Shown: positions 23,579 to 33,769, numbered from the stretch's first letter. The stretch: DNA of 64,000 nt from Aristolochia californica (GCA_029961685.1 JARWKL010000008.1:8992501-9056500), one strand, 5' to 3'. Numbers and translations: made by a program. The notes: generated by a model not told the origin, from the letters alone.

Positions 23579-24118
23579 CTGGCTTTGAGGCTGAAGAACC
23601 TCTGATTTTGGCTGCTCTCCGTATAAGGGCTGGGAAGCCTCTATCCTTGCTCGGAAAGAGGGAGAAAGCCCCTCTATTGCTGCTATGGACGGATGAGAGG
23701 CTCAAGCCTCTGATTGAGCTCGGAAAAGGGGCAGAAATTCCCTCCTTTTTCAGTAAGGAGCAAGGTAAAACAGAAATCAAAAGAGAGAAGGAAGAAAACT
23801 CAGATTCAAGAAGGAAGCTGGACCTGGAGCTCGTCAAGGAGACCCCCAAACCCTAGAGCTCGTCAAGGAGAACTCCAAACCCTGTTTAACCTAATTCAAG
23901 ACTTGCCTTTTCGCATTCTCCTTCCCCTCTAAGTAGGGTTGGCGCCTACATAGTTTTAGGGTTTAATTTTACAATTCTGCCCCTATGGCAATTTAACTTA
24001 AAATAATGCATAAAAACGAATTTAAAACAATATGGAAATATAGTAATTAACTCATTGACTCAGTGCACCTCCTTTGGATGACTCGGTTAGCTATTGTGTC
24101 CTCAACAACTGCCCACCC

Positions 24119-24823
24119 TTAGAGAAAGAGCTTGTCCTCAAGCTCGTAAGCTGGGTATACCTGTTTGAAGTTGTCCAATTGTTCCCATGTAGCTGCTTCG
24201 GGTTCGGTGTCTTTCCAATGGACAATAATCTCCCACTGGTCATTAACTATTCTGGCACGTAACACTGCGGCTAGTGTAAGGATGACACATCTGTTATCCA
24301 ATGGTGGAAGGAACGGAGTGGTCGGTGGTGGTGAACCCTGACAGGGTTTTAGTAGGGACACATGAAAGACATCGTGCATCTTGGTTGTGGCTAAAAGTTG
24401 CAACTGATAGGCCACTAGTCCGACACACCAGATAATAGGGAAAGGTCCAAAGTACTTTGGCGATAGTTTATGGTGCTGCTGGCCTGCAATGGAGTGTTGT
24501 CTGTACGGTTGGAGGTGTAGCCAAACGTAGTCCCTCACCTCATATGAAACATCTCTGTGGCCCTTGTCATAAAAATCTTTCTTACGAACCTTTGCTCGCA
24601 AGAGGCAATCTGTAATATTCTTCAAAATCTGGTCGCGGTCCATGAGGGCTTGATCAAGTGCTTCCACGCGGGTGGAACCTGGAGTATAAGAGAGAAGCCT
24701 AGGAGGATTTCTGCCATATAGAACCCTGAATGGGGTGGATTGCAAGGCGGAGTGGAAAGAAGTGTTGTAACAATACTCAACCCACGTGAGCCACTGAACC
24801 CAGGTTTTTGGACGATCGCCCAC
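24119..24823 (-). pseudogene. Gypsy integrase C-terminus with chromodomain
   Basis: An open minus-strand frame of 234 codons encodes WVQWLTWVEYCYNTSFHSAL, VLYGRNPPRL and VWLHLQPYRQHS, then SPKYFGPFPI and a final chromodomain (VLRARIVNDQWEIIVHWKDT followed by PEAATWE). This arrangement defines chromoviruses; the chromodomain is thought to steer integration to marked chromatin. The frame is intact over this part, and lacks only the broken upstream integrase core. Confidence 0.85.
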
Positions 24824-24829
24824 AAGGCA

Positions 24830-25560
24830 TCAGAGATACATCTCGATGGTGCAGTTAACCACCTCTGTTTGGCCATTTGTCTAAGGATGATATGATGATG
24901 AAAATTTCAGCTTCGTTCCACTCAAACGAAAAGGTTCCCGCTAGAAAGTGCTTGTAAATACCGCGTCCCGATCACTGATAATGGATTTTGGAATGCCATG
25001 CAAACGGACAATATGCTCGAGGAAGGTTTGTGCCACTCTGGAGGTTGTATATGGGTGTGCCATAGGAATAAAATGTGCTTACTTGGAGAACCGATCGACG
25101 ACCACAAATAATACTGATTTGTCGGCTGTCTAGGGAAGACCCTCAATGAAGTCCATAGAAATATCGGCCCAAACTTGTGTAGGGAGCGCGAGAGGTTGAA
25201 GAAGACTTGCTGAACTTAAGTGTTCGGCCTTGTTGCATTGACATACCTGGCAGGCTGTGACATATGTTGCTATGTTGGTCTTCATGGCTTGCCAATAGAA
25301 ATCTGCTCAAAAGCGATGCAATGTGTTTTGGATGCCTTCATGTGTGATGTCATGGTAGGCAAAGAGGATGGCTGGAATCAACTCTAAAGTGTGTGGTAGA
25401 TAAATCCGCCTTTTGTAGCAAATAAGGGAATCCTAGATGGACCACTTAGAATCCATTGTCCCCTCTTTAATTTTGTTGTGTAGCTCCTGTAGGGCAAGAA
25501 GATTGGCATGTGCCTCTCTAACCAAGTCTAATACGAGGAAACGAGGCTGGCTGATAGAAT
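24830..25560 (-). pseudogene. Gypsy integrase core fragments
   Basis: Broken minus-strand frames encode CQVCQCNKAEHLSSA (zinc-binding end), then DISMDFIEGLP, SIISDRDAVFTS and NGQTEVVN. These give the D, D and E positions of the integrase catalytic triad. Stop codons interrupt the reading at several places, including before AHFIPMAHPY. The downstream frame continues at 24823-24119. Confidence 0.8.
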
Positions 25561-26640
25561 ATATTAGCTACTGATTCTCAAAACGCCGTGACAAGGCATC
25601 CGCTACCTTGTTTAATCTTCCCGAGCGGTACTCTACCGAAAAATCAAATCCCATCAACTTACTGATCCAGTGCTGCTATGGAGAAATAGTGAGTCGTTGT
25701 TCAAGTAAGAATTTAAGGTTGTAATGATCAGTACAGACGAGAAAGGCACGGCCCCATAAGTAAGGTTACCAATGTTGGACAGCCTTGGCCAACTCGATTA
25801 ATTCCCTTTCATACGCTGCCAATATGTGATGTCGTGCTGCCAACTGCATGTTGAAATATGCAATGGGCTGGGAGTGTTGTTGTAAGACGACCCCAATGCC
25901 CCCACCGGATGCATCGCACTCTACCATAAATAAGTCTTCAAAATTGGGAAGTTGTAGTACGGGTGTGGAGGCGAGAGCTAGTTTGAGAGCCTGGAAGGAC
26001 TGTGTGGCCTCCTCATTCCAAATAAAGGAATTTTTCTTGAAGAGACTGGTCAATGGTGCTAAAGGGTCATAATTTTGAATGAATTTGGGGTAGTATCCGG
26101 CTAGGCCCAAAAATCCTCTCAAAGCTAAGCTAGTCTGAGGTTGTGGCCAATCGTGAATTGCTTGAATCTTCTCAGGATCAACAGTGACCCCCTCATGTGA
26201 TATAATATGGCCAAGATAGGCGACATGTGACTTTGCAAAAGAGTATTTAGATTTCTTCAAATAGAGTTGGTGGGCTCGTAATAATTCAAAAACTACCCAT
26301 AAATGCGCTAAATGTTGTTCCCCGGACTGGCTAAAAAAAAATAAGTACAAATTTTCGGAGATAGTTGCGGAATACCTCATTCATCAATGCCTGAAAAGTG
26401 AAGGGGGCGTTTGATAACCCAAACGGCATGACCACAAACTCAAAATGACCGTGATGTGTGCGGAAAGCCGTCTTCTCGATGTCAGAGGAGTGCATACGAA
26501 GTTGATAAAATCCCAAGCATAAGTCCAATTTTGTGAAGACCCATGACCCATGTAATTCATTCAGGAGCTCCTCCACTACCGGTATAGGGAACTTATCCTT
26601 CACGGTTTAGGCATTTAACTCCCTATAATCCACACAAAAT
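25560..26640 (-). pseudogene. Gypsy reverse transcriptase and RNase H, active site deleted
   Basis: RT motifs are clear on the minus strand: [35 protein letters not shown] and [20 protein letters not shown] (26603-26331). The next block then reads RKFVLIFF directly followed by SQSGEQHLAHL. Active relatives have FFDDILVYS at this point, so the two catalytic aspartates have been lost together with the frame. RNase H follows as FMVECDASGGGIGVVLQQ and AAYERELIELAKAVQHW. The protein cannot copy RNA. Confidence 0.85.
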
Positions 26641-27480
26641 CTCCATGTGCCATCATGTTTTTTCACGAGCAAAACTGGTGAAGAGAAGAGGGAGCGGCTG
26701 CTGCGAATAAGGCTCTGTTGTAACATGGCCTGGCACTGTCACTCGATTTCATCCTTATGTAGGTGTGGATACCGGTATGACCGAACTACCACCACATCAA
26801 AACCTGGTTTTAAACAGATCTTATGGTCACAGTGCCTCAAAGGAGGCAATCCGGAAGGCTCGTGGAAGAGGTCCGAAAACTCGTCAAGAAGTTTTTCTAT
26901 AGTGCTGTATGGATGGTCTTGTGTGTGAATGGTATGAAGGTGGTGGGGCTTGTCCACTTGACTGCCCTGGAATAGCACTTGTCGTCTGCTCAGTACAAAG
27001 CTCATAGTTAAAGCAAAAAATTCCCACAATATGGGTCCCAATGTTTGTAGCCATTTGATGCCCAAAACCATATCAAATCCTACCAAAGGTATGACAAAAA
27101 ATTCTGAATGAAATAAAGTCGTACCAATTGAAAATTTTACTGTTTTGTTGATCCCATAGCTAGGGACTTTCTCCCCATTGGCCACTAAAACCATGGTTGT
27201 TGGGTGTGGATGGATCTATAACTGAAGATGTTGAGCAGTTGTTAAGCTAAGAAAATTGTGGGTACTTCCCGAATCCACTAGTCCCACAAGTTCCTGGTCG
27301 ATGACTCGAGCTCTTACTTGCATAGTTTTGGCAGATTTCTACCCGATAATAGCATTCAAAGAGATTTTTGGTGGTTCCTCCGCAATAAAATCATCACTGT
27401 TGTTTGTTTCCTCTCGGTCATCCACTTCTAGCTAGAACAATCGTTTACATTGGAGGCTTGCCCTATACGGTTCATCACAG
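26630..27480 (-). pseudogene. Gypsy aspartic protease and RT lead-in
   Basis: Near 27290-27250 the minus strand reads LVGLVDSGSTHNFLS, an intact retropepsin DSG motif. It continues into VLVANGEKVPSYG, FVIPLVGFDMVLGIKWLQTLG and later EKLLDEFSDLFHEPSGLPP and HKICLKPGFDVVVVRSYRYP (27194-26739), the usual bridge between protease and RT in Ty3/Gypsy elements. The knuckle-protease part carries stops. Confidence 0.8.
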
Positions 27481-27599
27481 TTGTAGCACAAATTCTTGGA
27501 CCTCCATTCCGCCATCTCCAAACTGGTTAATTTTCTGATATACTGGGCTGGTGGATTACTCGGGCATGTGTCGGCTGCCAGAGTAGTGTGGATTATTTC

Positions 27600-28514
27600 T
27601 AGGCGGTGGTAATGCTGGATATTGCACCTGAGGGGAAGTATTTCGCCGGTGTTGCCAATTGGTAGAAGTGTTCCGGTCCCCTTGCCAAACTAGCCTTCGA
27701 TGTTGAAGCCATTGTCGTTGTTCCATTGCTCGAGCTAAATTCATTGCTCGAGCCAAATCTGAAGGTGAGTGAAGTTCCACCTCTAACCTCAGAGTTTCAT
27801 TGCAGCTTGTTGTAAATAAGTTGACCTACTGGTCGACGCGTACCAACGGCCCAGCGCGAGCCAATTTTTCTTGGAACTGTTTTTGATACAGTTCAACAAA
27901 CCCGGTTTGTCTCAGCAGCACCAAAACTCCTAAGGAGTTGTTGTGGGCGGGAGGGCCAAATCTAATTGTACATAACTCTTTAATTCATCCCAATCCAGCA
28001 CTAATCTTTCTAGTTCCACTTGATGAAACCATAGTTGTGCCTCATCTAACATATGGAAGGCAGTTAATCCCACCTTGTCAAACTCAGCAGTCCCTTGATT
28101 TGAAAAAAAAAAAATCTCACATCTATGCAACCAAATTAAGGGATCAACTGACCCAGTAAATGTAGGAAAATCCAATTTTGTGTACCTGGGTATTGTGCCT
28201 CCACCTTGTGGTGCATAGACAGTGGTGCCCCCAGCAAACTGCTCCTCCCTTCAGTTGTGCAAATTATTCTCCCCTCTTCGTTCTGGGGTAGTGTGTCTCT
28301 CTGCTATGATATCAAACATTAGGCTAGCGAGTCGCTGGAATTGCAATTGAATACTAGGAAGTTGTTCCAGTTGCGGCCCATAACTGTCCAGTCTCCCCTG
28401 TTGTTCAGCCTGTGCATCTTGCATCTCTCTGATCATGCTTTTTATTTCTTCATTATTGGATGTATCCCCTATGTTACCCTGCTCTAATACCAAGTTGTTA
28501 TGGTCCCGTGTCAT
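27600..28514 (-). pseudogene. Gypsy gag fragments
   Basis: Minus-strand pieces: 28514-28251 (a coiled-coil-like N-terminus with REMQDAQAEQQGRLDSY) and 28175-27930 (MDFPTFTGSVDPLIWLHRCE then FHMLDEAQLWFHQVE). The second piece matches the retrotransposon gag capsid core. Further frames to about 27600 include RAMNLARAMEQRQW. A CCHC knuckle (CYNCDEPYRASLQCK) follows near 27475. Stops separate the pieces. Confidence 0.75.
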
Positions 28515-29321
28515 GGATCGACTAACTCAGTGTGGGATTGGTAAATCCAGTGTTGAGAGAGAGAGCTGCTGCTCTCGGATAGGAGGAAAGTAGCCTCCTT
28601 TTTGCAGCTAGACTGCTGTTCTCGGTAAGGGCAGAGAGCCCTTGCTGCTGCTGCTCGGACAGGAGGAGAAGAGCTCCCTTGCTGCTCACGGTTGAGAGGG
28701 GTTAGAACCCTCCCTGCTGCTGTTCGGGTTAGGGGCTGAAAAGCCTCTAACTTGGACAGTCCTCAGGTCAAAGGTTAGGGTCCCTAACCTTGCTGCTTGC
28801 TGGCTTAGGCTGAAGAACCTCTGATTTTGGCTGCTCTCGGTATATAGGGGCTGGGAAGCCTCTATCCTTGCTCGGAAAGAGGGAGAGAGCCCCTCTATTG
28901 CTGCTGTGGACGGATGAGAGGCCGAAGCCTCTGATTGAGCTTGGAAAAGGGACAGAAATTCCCTCCTTCTTTTCGGTAAGGAGCAAGGAAAAACAGAAAT
29001 CAAAAGAGAGAAGGAAGAAAAGTCAGATTCAAGAGGGAACGAGCTCGTCAAGAAGACCCCCAAACCCTAAAGCTCGTCAAGGAGAACTCCAAACCCTGTT
29101 TAACCTAATTCAAGATTTGCCTTTTCTCATTCCCCTCCCCCTCTAAGTAGGGTTGATGCCAACATAGTTTTAGGGTTTAATTTTGTAATTCTGCCCCTGT
29201 GGCAATTTAACTTAAAATAATGCATAAAAACGAATTTAAAACGATATAGAAATAAAGTAATTAACTCAGTGACTCAGTGCGCCTCCTTTGGATGACTCGG
29301 TTAGCTATTGAGTCCTCAACA
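28496..29321 (-). repeat. 5' LTR of the Gypsy element
   Basis: The sequence starts TGTTATGGTCCCGTG and ends GTCCTCAACA. It is a near copy of the lower LTR (20398-24107 after removing the nested element). It contains runs of 'ctgctgctctcgg'-like motifs and an 'aaaccctagagctcgtcaag' block. GCTCTAATACCA lies directly below it, which on the minus strand is the primer-binding site. Confidence 0.88.
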
Positions 29322-29497
29322 CATATGAAGGAATAGGGGGGCTCGATTTCTGCCCTAGAGGAGTGCAGTTCCACACACTGTTGTTTCCCTCTCTCTCTAT
29401 TTTTCTCTCTTTTCTCTCTTTTTCTCCCTAAACCTGATCATATGCACCTTGTATTGGCAAATCAGTGATCATACTATATCAATAATAGTTCTTTCTC

Positions 29498-29633
29498 TAT
29501 GTGCAAAGCAATAAGAGCAACAAAAAATTTCCCAATTTAGAACATAATCATAGTTCCTTTTCAAAAATCAACAAATGGTATCAAGAACACAAAGCATGTG
29601 AAGTTCTAAGAATTTCCAAGATAAAAAATTTAC
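29498..29633. other. Host intron end next to gene A exon 1
   Basis: Between the end of the Copia C2 LTR (about 29497) and the donor of gene A there is short AT-rich sequence. It includes ATGGTATCAAGAAC (29575-29588), similar to a plus-strand initiator-tRNA primer-binding site, so part of it may also be retrotransposon. Confidence 0.35.
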
Positions 29634-29771
29634 TTCTTCACAAAAACCTCAACCATTGCTTTTCTCTCCTCTTTTGTTTTCCGACTTCGGGATCTCTTGC
29701 CCCCAGAATCACTGCATCTTGTGACTGCAAATGGTTGTGAAACCAAGCTAACTTTTATTGACTGCATGGCA
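29634..29771 (-). CDS. Gene A, first coding exon: AT3G52170-like N-terminus
   Basis: The minus strand starts ATG at 29767 and encodes 44 codons plus two bases up to the donor AA|GTAAAT. The peptide starts MQSIKVSLVSQPFAV and contains RSRKTKEERKAMVEVFVK. The 'KEERKAMVE.FV.KY' run continues in phase into YRASNNGNFPSL of the exon at 4187-4988, forming the conserved N-terminal domain of the AT3G52170 family. A splice acceptor (GAAATTTCAG) lies 4 bp upstream of the ATG, so translation starts just inside the second transcript exon. The short basic N-terminus could act as a targeting signal; that is only a guess. It is under 60 codons and easily overlooked. Confidence 0.8.
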
Positions 29772-31237
29772 CTGAAATTTCACAAACAACTTAAACCCTA
29801 CATGCAGTAACAGAAGAAAGATCAGTTAGAAGATTGTGGTGCCATGGATAGTCCCCATTACAAGCTATTATACACTGCATAAATGGAATAGCATCTTGAA
29901 CAACCAGCACATTCGGATTGCTTGTCAAATTATATAGTATTGTGGTTTGCTGCTGCAATCATAAGAAAAATTACACAGAACCATGAAAAGATTGTAAACT
30001 TGACTATGTCACCAAAACCCAACAATTTGAAAGGAATAACCACTCCTTGACATTTATTTAATAAATAAAATATAATATCCCAAAAATACACTATGCAAAC
30101 ATTAAGATAGGAATGAAGACCTAACTGAATGGCATAGGAGCTCATTTGTAAGGAATAGTGCTGATTAATCAACCATGTATCAGATAAATTAATTTACACT
30201 ACAAAAGTAGTAGAGCTGCAGTTGCATACTAAGAAACATCAGGTACTCATAATCATCTCATTTTCCACGTCTGAACCCTCAGCATGATAATTTTCCCATG
30301 ATGCGACTAGAGTTTAGTGTGACACATACTTAGGACTCTGCAAGCAAATGTGAAGTATCTCCACGTTACACCATTAAACCAATTACCTGTAAATCAAGAC
30401 AGATTTTACCCTAAATTTAATGGGAGTCTTCGACGTATTCAATCATTAGAACTTTTGTCACATATTAGAAATGACAAACAAAACTACACTGGCAAGTCAG
30501 TTCAGCTTCACTACCTCTGGAGAAGAGGTTACTAAACCATTCTTTATTAAAAATTGGTATTTCCCAAACACATGGTTGTAGTAGCAAAATGGGCATAAAC
30601 GATAGACTTCTTTTTCTAGAATTTTTTATTATCAGTTCTTTTAAAAGTTTTTTATAATTTTTTCGTGAACAATATGGACTTAGATTTTCATGTCAATCAC
30701 AATAGACCCAGTCTTAAGTTTCATGTATGTAAACAAAGATTTTTTTTTCAACTGATATAGGGAACAAAGATAGAGAAACGTCATCAGCATCAGCATCAAA
30801 GTCTTGTCCCAACTACAGATGTTTTCCACTCTGGACTATCTAATGCCTAACTCCATTGCCAAGTCACTCTTCACCAGGATGCGCAAGTGATAAAAAGTAA
30901 ACAGGTGTTTAATCTCACCCCATGCGCTCTGGTCATGTGGTCTTCTTTTCGTGTGAAATGCCAATGAAGAACAATATGTGGACTACAAAATGCATGACAA
31001 TGAAGCAAAATGAGACTGAGAATGCTAAATTAATCAAACTTAAAGAGTGCAGTCATAATGGGCAAACGATATTGAAGAGAAAGCATGATGTAGTATAAAC
31101 AGCCATCGATCAAAACCTTTGAAATCCAAAAAATGGCGGGAAGAAAGAAAACAAGATTTCACATGGGAAGGAAAAGATAAATCCAGAAGCTTAAAAATAC
31201 AAAGACAGAACAAACTAAAAGAGCAGATGGTATGTAC
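29772..31237 (-). other. Probable 5'-UTR intron of gene A
   Basis: T-rich on the minus strand and without coding potential I could support. It runs from donor GAG|GTACATAC at 31237 to the acceptor at 29772. The assignment depends on the UTR exon below being real. Confidence 0.45.
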
Positions 31238-31340
31238 CTCGCCGTGTCTCTCGCCCTTCCGAACTCGGTCTCTGTCAGACAAAAACCCTCCGTCTAATAA
31301 AAAAAATGGAAATTTGCATATAGCCAAAAGCACATTAGAC
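31238..31340 (-). other. Probable 5'-UTR exon of gene A
   Basis: Relatively GC-rich minus-strand sequence (GACAGAGACCGAGTTCGG, then GAGAGACACGGCGAG) ends at a good donor (GAG|GTACATAC). A T-rich intron follows. Its position, 1.5 kb upstream of the coding exon with acceptor next to the ATG, suits a non-coding first exon. The transcription start is not known; the upper limit is approximate. Confidence 0.45.
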
Positions 31341-31558
31341 AGGTGTCCCGTGCTGTGAATCGTACCCGGTCACTCTCTCGAGAAGGGTTAAATTTGACTC
31401 GTTTCCTAGAGAAGGGTGTGCTCATGGTTGTGTTTCTCCTTTCTCGTGTATCGGGGGGTTTACACGTATTGGGTATAAAAGGGTAGACACTAAAGGGTAG
31501 ACACTACGAGGGACATAGATAGGGTTTGGGTTTTTGAAAACCTGAATTCAGATTCTGA
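31341..31558 (-). promoter_or_regulatory. Short residual upstream region of gene A
   Basis: Only about 220 bp separate the presumed first exon of gene A from the outer end of the Harbinger element. It includes a 15-bp tandem (AAGGGTAGACACTA at 31479-31507) and a TATAAAA on the plus strand (31465-31471), which is the wrong orientation for gene A. No clear minus-strand TATA box was found. Confidence 0.35.
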
Positions 31559-32354
31559 GGGGGGTTAGTCAATAAAATGAAAATTTGATCTTCATTTTCA
31601 TCTTTATTTCATCTTTATTTTATACATCTATATGATCTTCATCTTCGAAATAGGTGTTAATATGGACAACTTCATCTTCGAAATAGGGTATTAGGGGGGG
31701 TTAGTCAACAAAATAAAAATTTAATCTTTATCTTCATCTTCATCTTCATCTTCATCTTATGTATCTACATGATCTTCATCTTCGAAATGGGTGTTAGTCA
31801 AGACAACTTCATCTTCGAAATCTTTGAAATAGGGTGTTAGTCAAGACAACTTCATCTTCATCTTCATCTTATAGAAATTTAAAATTATTGATTTTAATAA
31901 TTATAAAAATAAACTAATTAAACCAAAGTGTCTGAGTTAACAATATTTTAATTACCACTATTAAATCACTAATACAATAGAGTGAATAAAAAATTCTGAT
32001 TAATGAATAAAAAATATTATATTAATAACATAAGATAGATTTGTATTGTATTAATTAATAATATATTTTGACATAATTAATGATGATATATTAATCAAAT
32101 GCATAATTTAATTATATTTTATTTACCAGAGACTTAAATATGAAGTTTAATATAGTAATAAAATAAAATAAAATAATAAATAAATACATATACAACTTTT
32201 AAAATAACCTAAAAAAAATTATTCAAATAACGAGTTCGTGCCTTTAATATTACAATCAACGAGTTACAAGTTTAGTACATATAAATTACGCATGTTCAAA
32301 AGTAATAAGAGTAAACCATCATTTATCGTTCCACATGGATGTCGATATGGCATC

Positions 32355-33743
32355 TCAAAATTGTGCGGCTCTTGTGGATTCTAATGCATTCTGCCTCTGA
32401 ATGCTTGTTACTTGGCTACCCACATCCTCAAGATCATCGCAATCGTCACTGTCTGTATCATCCATTGCACCTAATTGGACCGCATCACCTCCTCCACCGA
32501 GCTCGCCACCCGAATCATCATCTTCATCTTCAAATATATCATCATAATCTTCTGCACGTATATAATTGTGCAATATGCAACAAGCATGTACAATTTTCAC
32601 CTGAATCTTAAAATAAAATGGAGGAGTGCCTGTTAATATTTGAAATCGAGCTTTTAAAGCACCAAAAGTTCGCTCAATAATATTCCGTAAAGATGAATGT
32701 CTTCGGTTGAATAATTCTTTTTCATTTCTAGGAATATTATCTCCAAATTCTTGCATATGATATCGGGTTCCTCGATATGGAGCCAAAAATCCCAAAAGAT
32801 TTGCATAACCAGCATCGACTAGATAATATTTTCCTATAATAAAATTATATACCACATAAAATAATTGAAGATAAAATAGATAAAAAATTACTGCATAAAA
32901 ATATATTACTTAGCTTCAGGTACAAAGATTTTATCTCGACAAGTCAATGCATCCTTCAGTACACGGGAATCGGCTGCTGACCCCTCCCATCCAGCAAGTA
33001 CATAAGTGAATTGCATATCAAATGAACATGCTGCCATCACATTTTGTGAGAGATAACCTTTTCTATTCCAAAACCTTGGTTGATCTTCAAGTGGAATGTT
33101 GGCTTTGATATGAGTTCCATCAATAGTTCCAATACAATCCTAATTATACATTTTCAATTAATATTTACTAACTTTGTATATTAATCTAAAATTATTTAGT
33201 TATAGGAAGTGATGTTACCTTGAAGTAGGGATAAATCATTGAATTTGTTAAAATCTTCGAGTGTGTGCGTTCCGAAGGCCGTTTGACGTAATCAGAGTGA
33301 AGTTTGGGGATTGCATCCAACACCTTGTTGAAATACTTACTTATCGTCCAGTTTGATCTATCAAACATCTCTGCTGTGACACTATACACTTGTCCTTGAC
33401 CAACAGTTAGGAGGAAATATGCAAGTTGTTCTTCAACTGAGATGGTCTTTGTGGCTGATAAAAACCCTTTACTAGAAAGTATATCTGCGAATTTGTGAAA
33501 TACCAGTTGGTTCATCCTGTACACTTTACGAAATTTAACTGGAGATTTGTCTAGTGTCTTTTACAAATACAATGGACCATTCATCCCACAAGAACGTGGT
33601 ACACGTCTGTTGCAATGGTACATATAGTATCTTTCCATGGCGATCATCAAAGTTGTGAATGCAACCATAATTGCAACCTTTTCATCGTATGTCATAGTAT
33701 CCATGGAAATCCACAAAATTAATCGCCTAAAATTCATAAACAC
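32355..33743 (-). CDS. Harbinger DDE transposase, nearly intact
   Basis: Three exons on the minus strand. Exon 1 (33743-33219) starts about MTYDEKVAIMV and includes SVEEQLAYFLLTVG and a helix-turn-helix-like region (TAEMFDRSNWTISKYFNKVL). Exon 2 (33139-32914) carries CIGTIDGTHIKANIP with the first catalytic Asp, and LAGWEGSAADSRVLKDAL. Exon 3 (32833-32355) carries YYLVDAGYANLLGFLAPYRG with the second Asp and NIIERTFGALKARFQILTG with the Glu. It ends in an acidic tail. Two defects: an in-frame TAA at 33563-33561, and an exon 2 donor reading G|CTAAGT where GTAAGT is expected. All three DDE residues remain. It cuts and joins the element ends, with the Myb-like partner. Confidence 0.8.
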
Positions 33744-33769
33744 GAGTAAACATCAATCTTCAATCATAA

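Larger units (their letters stand above)
20706..23583 (+). mobile_element. Short non-autonomous LTR retrotransposon with identical 119-bp LTRs
   Basis: The element spans 20711-23578. Its LTRs (20711-20829 and 23460-23578) are identical, start TGTTAAGGAATAG and end ACTTAACA. Flanks are CTAGC and CTGGC, a 5-bp target duplication with one difference. TGGTACCCGAGC after the first LTR resembles an initiator-tRNA primer-binding site (10 of 12). ATGAGGGGG before the second LTR is a polypurine tract. Without the LINE insertion it is about 1.53 kb. The only coding trace is a gag-like piece (about 23096-23270). It depends on helpers for movement. Confidence 0.88.
20398..24107 (-). repeat. 3' LTR of the Gypsy element, interrupted
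   Basis: The LTR pieces are 20398-20710 and 23584-24107 (with 23579-23583 as the duplicated target). They align with 28496-29321, and the nested element accounts for the extra 2.87 kb. A minus-strand polypurine tract (complement of CTGCCCACCCTTAGAG) lies at 24109-24124. Confidence 0.85.
20393..29326 (-). mobile_element. Gypsy chromovirus (minus) with TSD CATAT
   Basis: The element spans 20398-29321, flanked by CATAT on both sides (20393-20397 and 29322-29326). LTRs: 28496-29321 (826 bp) and 20398-24107 (about 837 bp once a nested element is removed). A primer-binding site complementary to initiator tRNA (TGGTATTAGAGC on the minus strand) lies just inside the upper LTR. A purine-rich tract lies inside the lower one. 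Coding order on the minus strand is gag, protease, RT, RNase H, integrase, chromodomain. It interrupts the 3' LTR of Copia C2. Stops and an RT deletion make it inactive. Confidence 0.9.
15470..29497 (+). mobile_element. Copia element C2 (plus), 5'-truncated, host of several later insertions
   Basis: Plus-strand Copia pieces run in order: end of protease and gag-pre-integrase (about 15650-15900), integrase (16000-16520), RT (17296-17931, resuming at 19349-19830), and RNase H (19830-20200). A 3' LTR starts near 20215 (TATATGAGGG) and continues after the Gypsy insertion from 29327 to about 29497. Insertions with target duplications: solo LTR 16947-17290, Harbinger-type element 17935-19345 and Gypsy 20398-29321. 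Removing them restores continuous Copia homology across each site. The start abuts truncated C1 head to head. Confidence 0.7.
4989..29633 (-). other. Gene A intron of 24.6 kb filled with nested transposons
   Basis: The intron is bounded by donor AA|GTAAAT (29634/29633) and acceptor TTTCAG|G (4989/4988). The two flanking exons restore a single conserved protein region, so the boundaries are well supported. Inside are Copia C1 with a LINE, and Copia C2 with a solo LTR, a non-autonomous Harbinger element and a Gypsy element that itself hosts a short LTR element and another LINE. Little ancestral intron sequence appears to remain (about 4989-5216 and 29498-29633). Confidence 0.75.

Noticed and set aside
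23515..23932. Plus and minus ORFs of about 100 codons, repeated at 28686-29146
   Set aside because: They lie in the two copies of the Gypsy LTR, and the same frames recur only because the LTRs are copies.
31465..31471. TATAAAA as the TATA box of gene A
   Set aside because: It lies on the plus strand reading away from gene A, which is on the minus strand.
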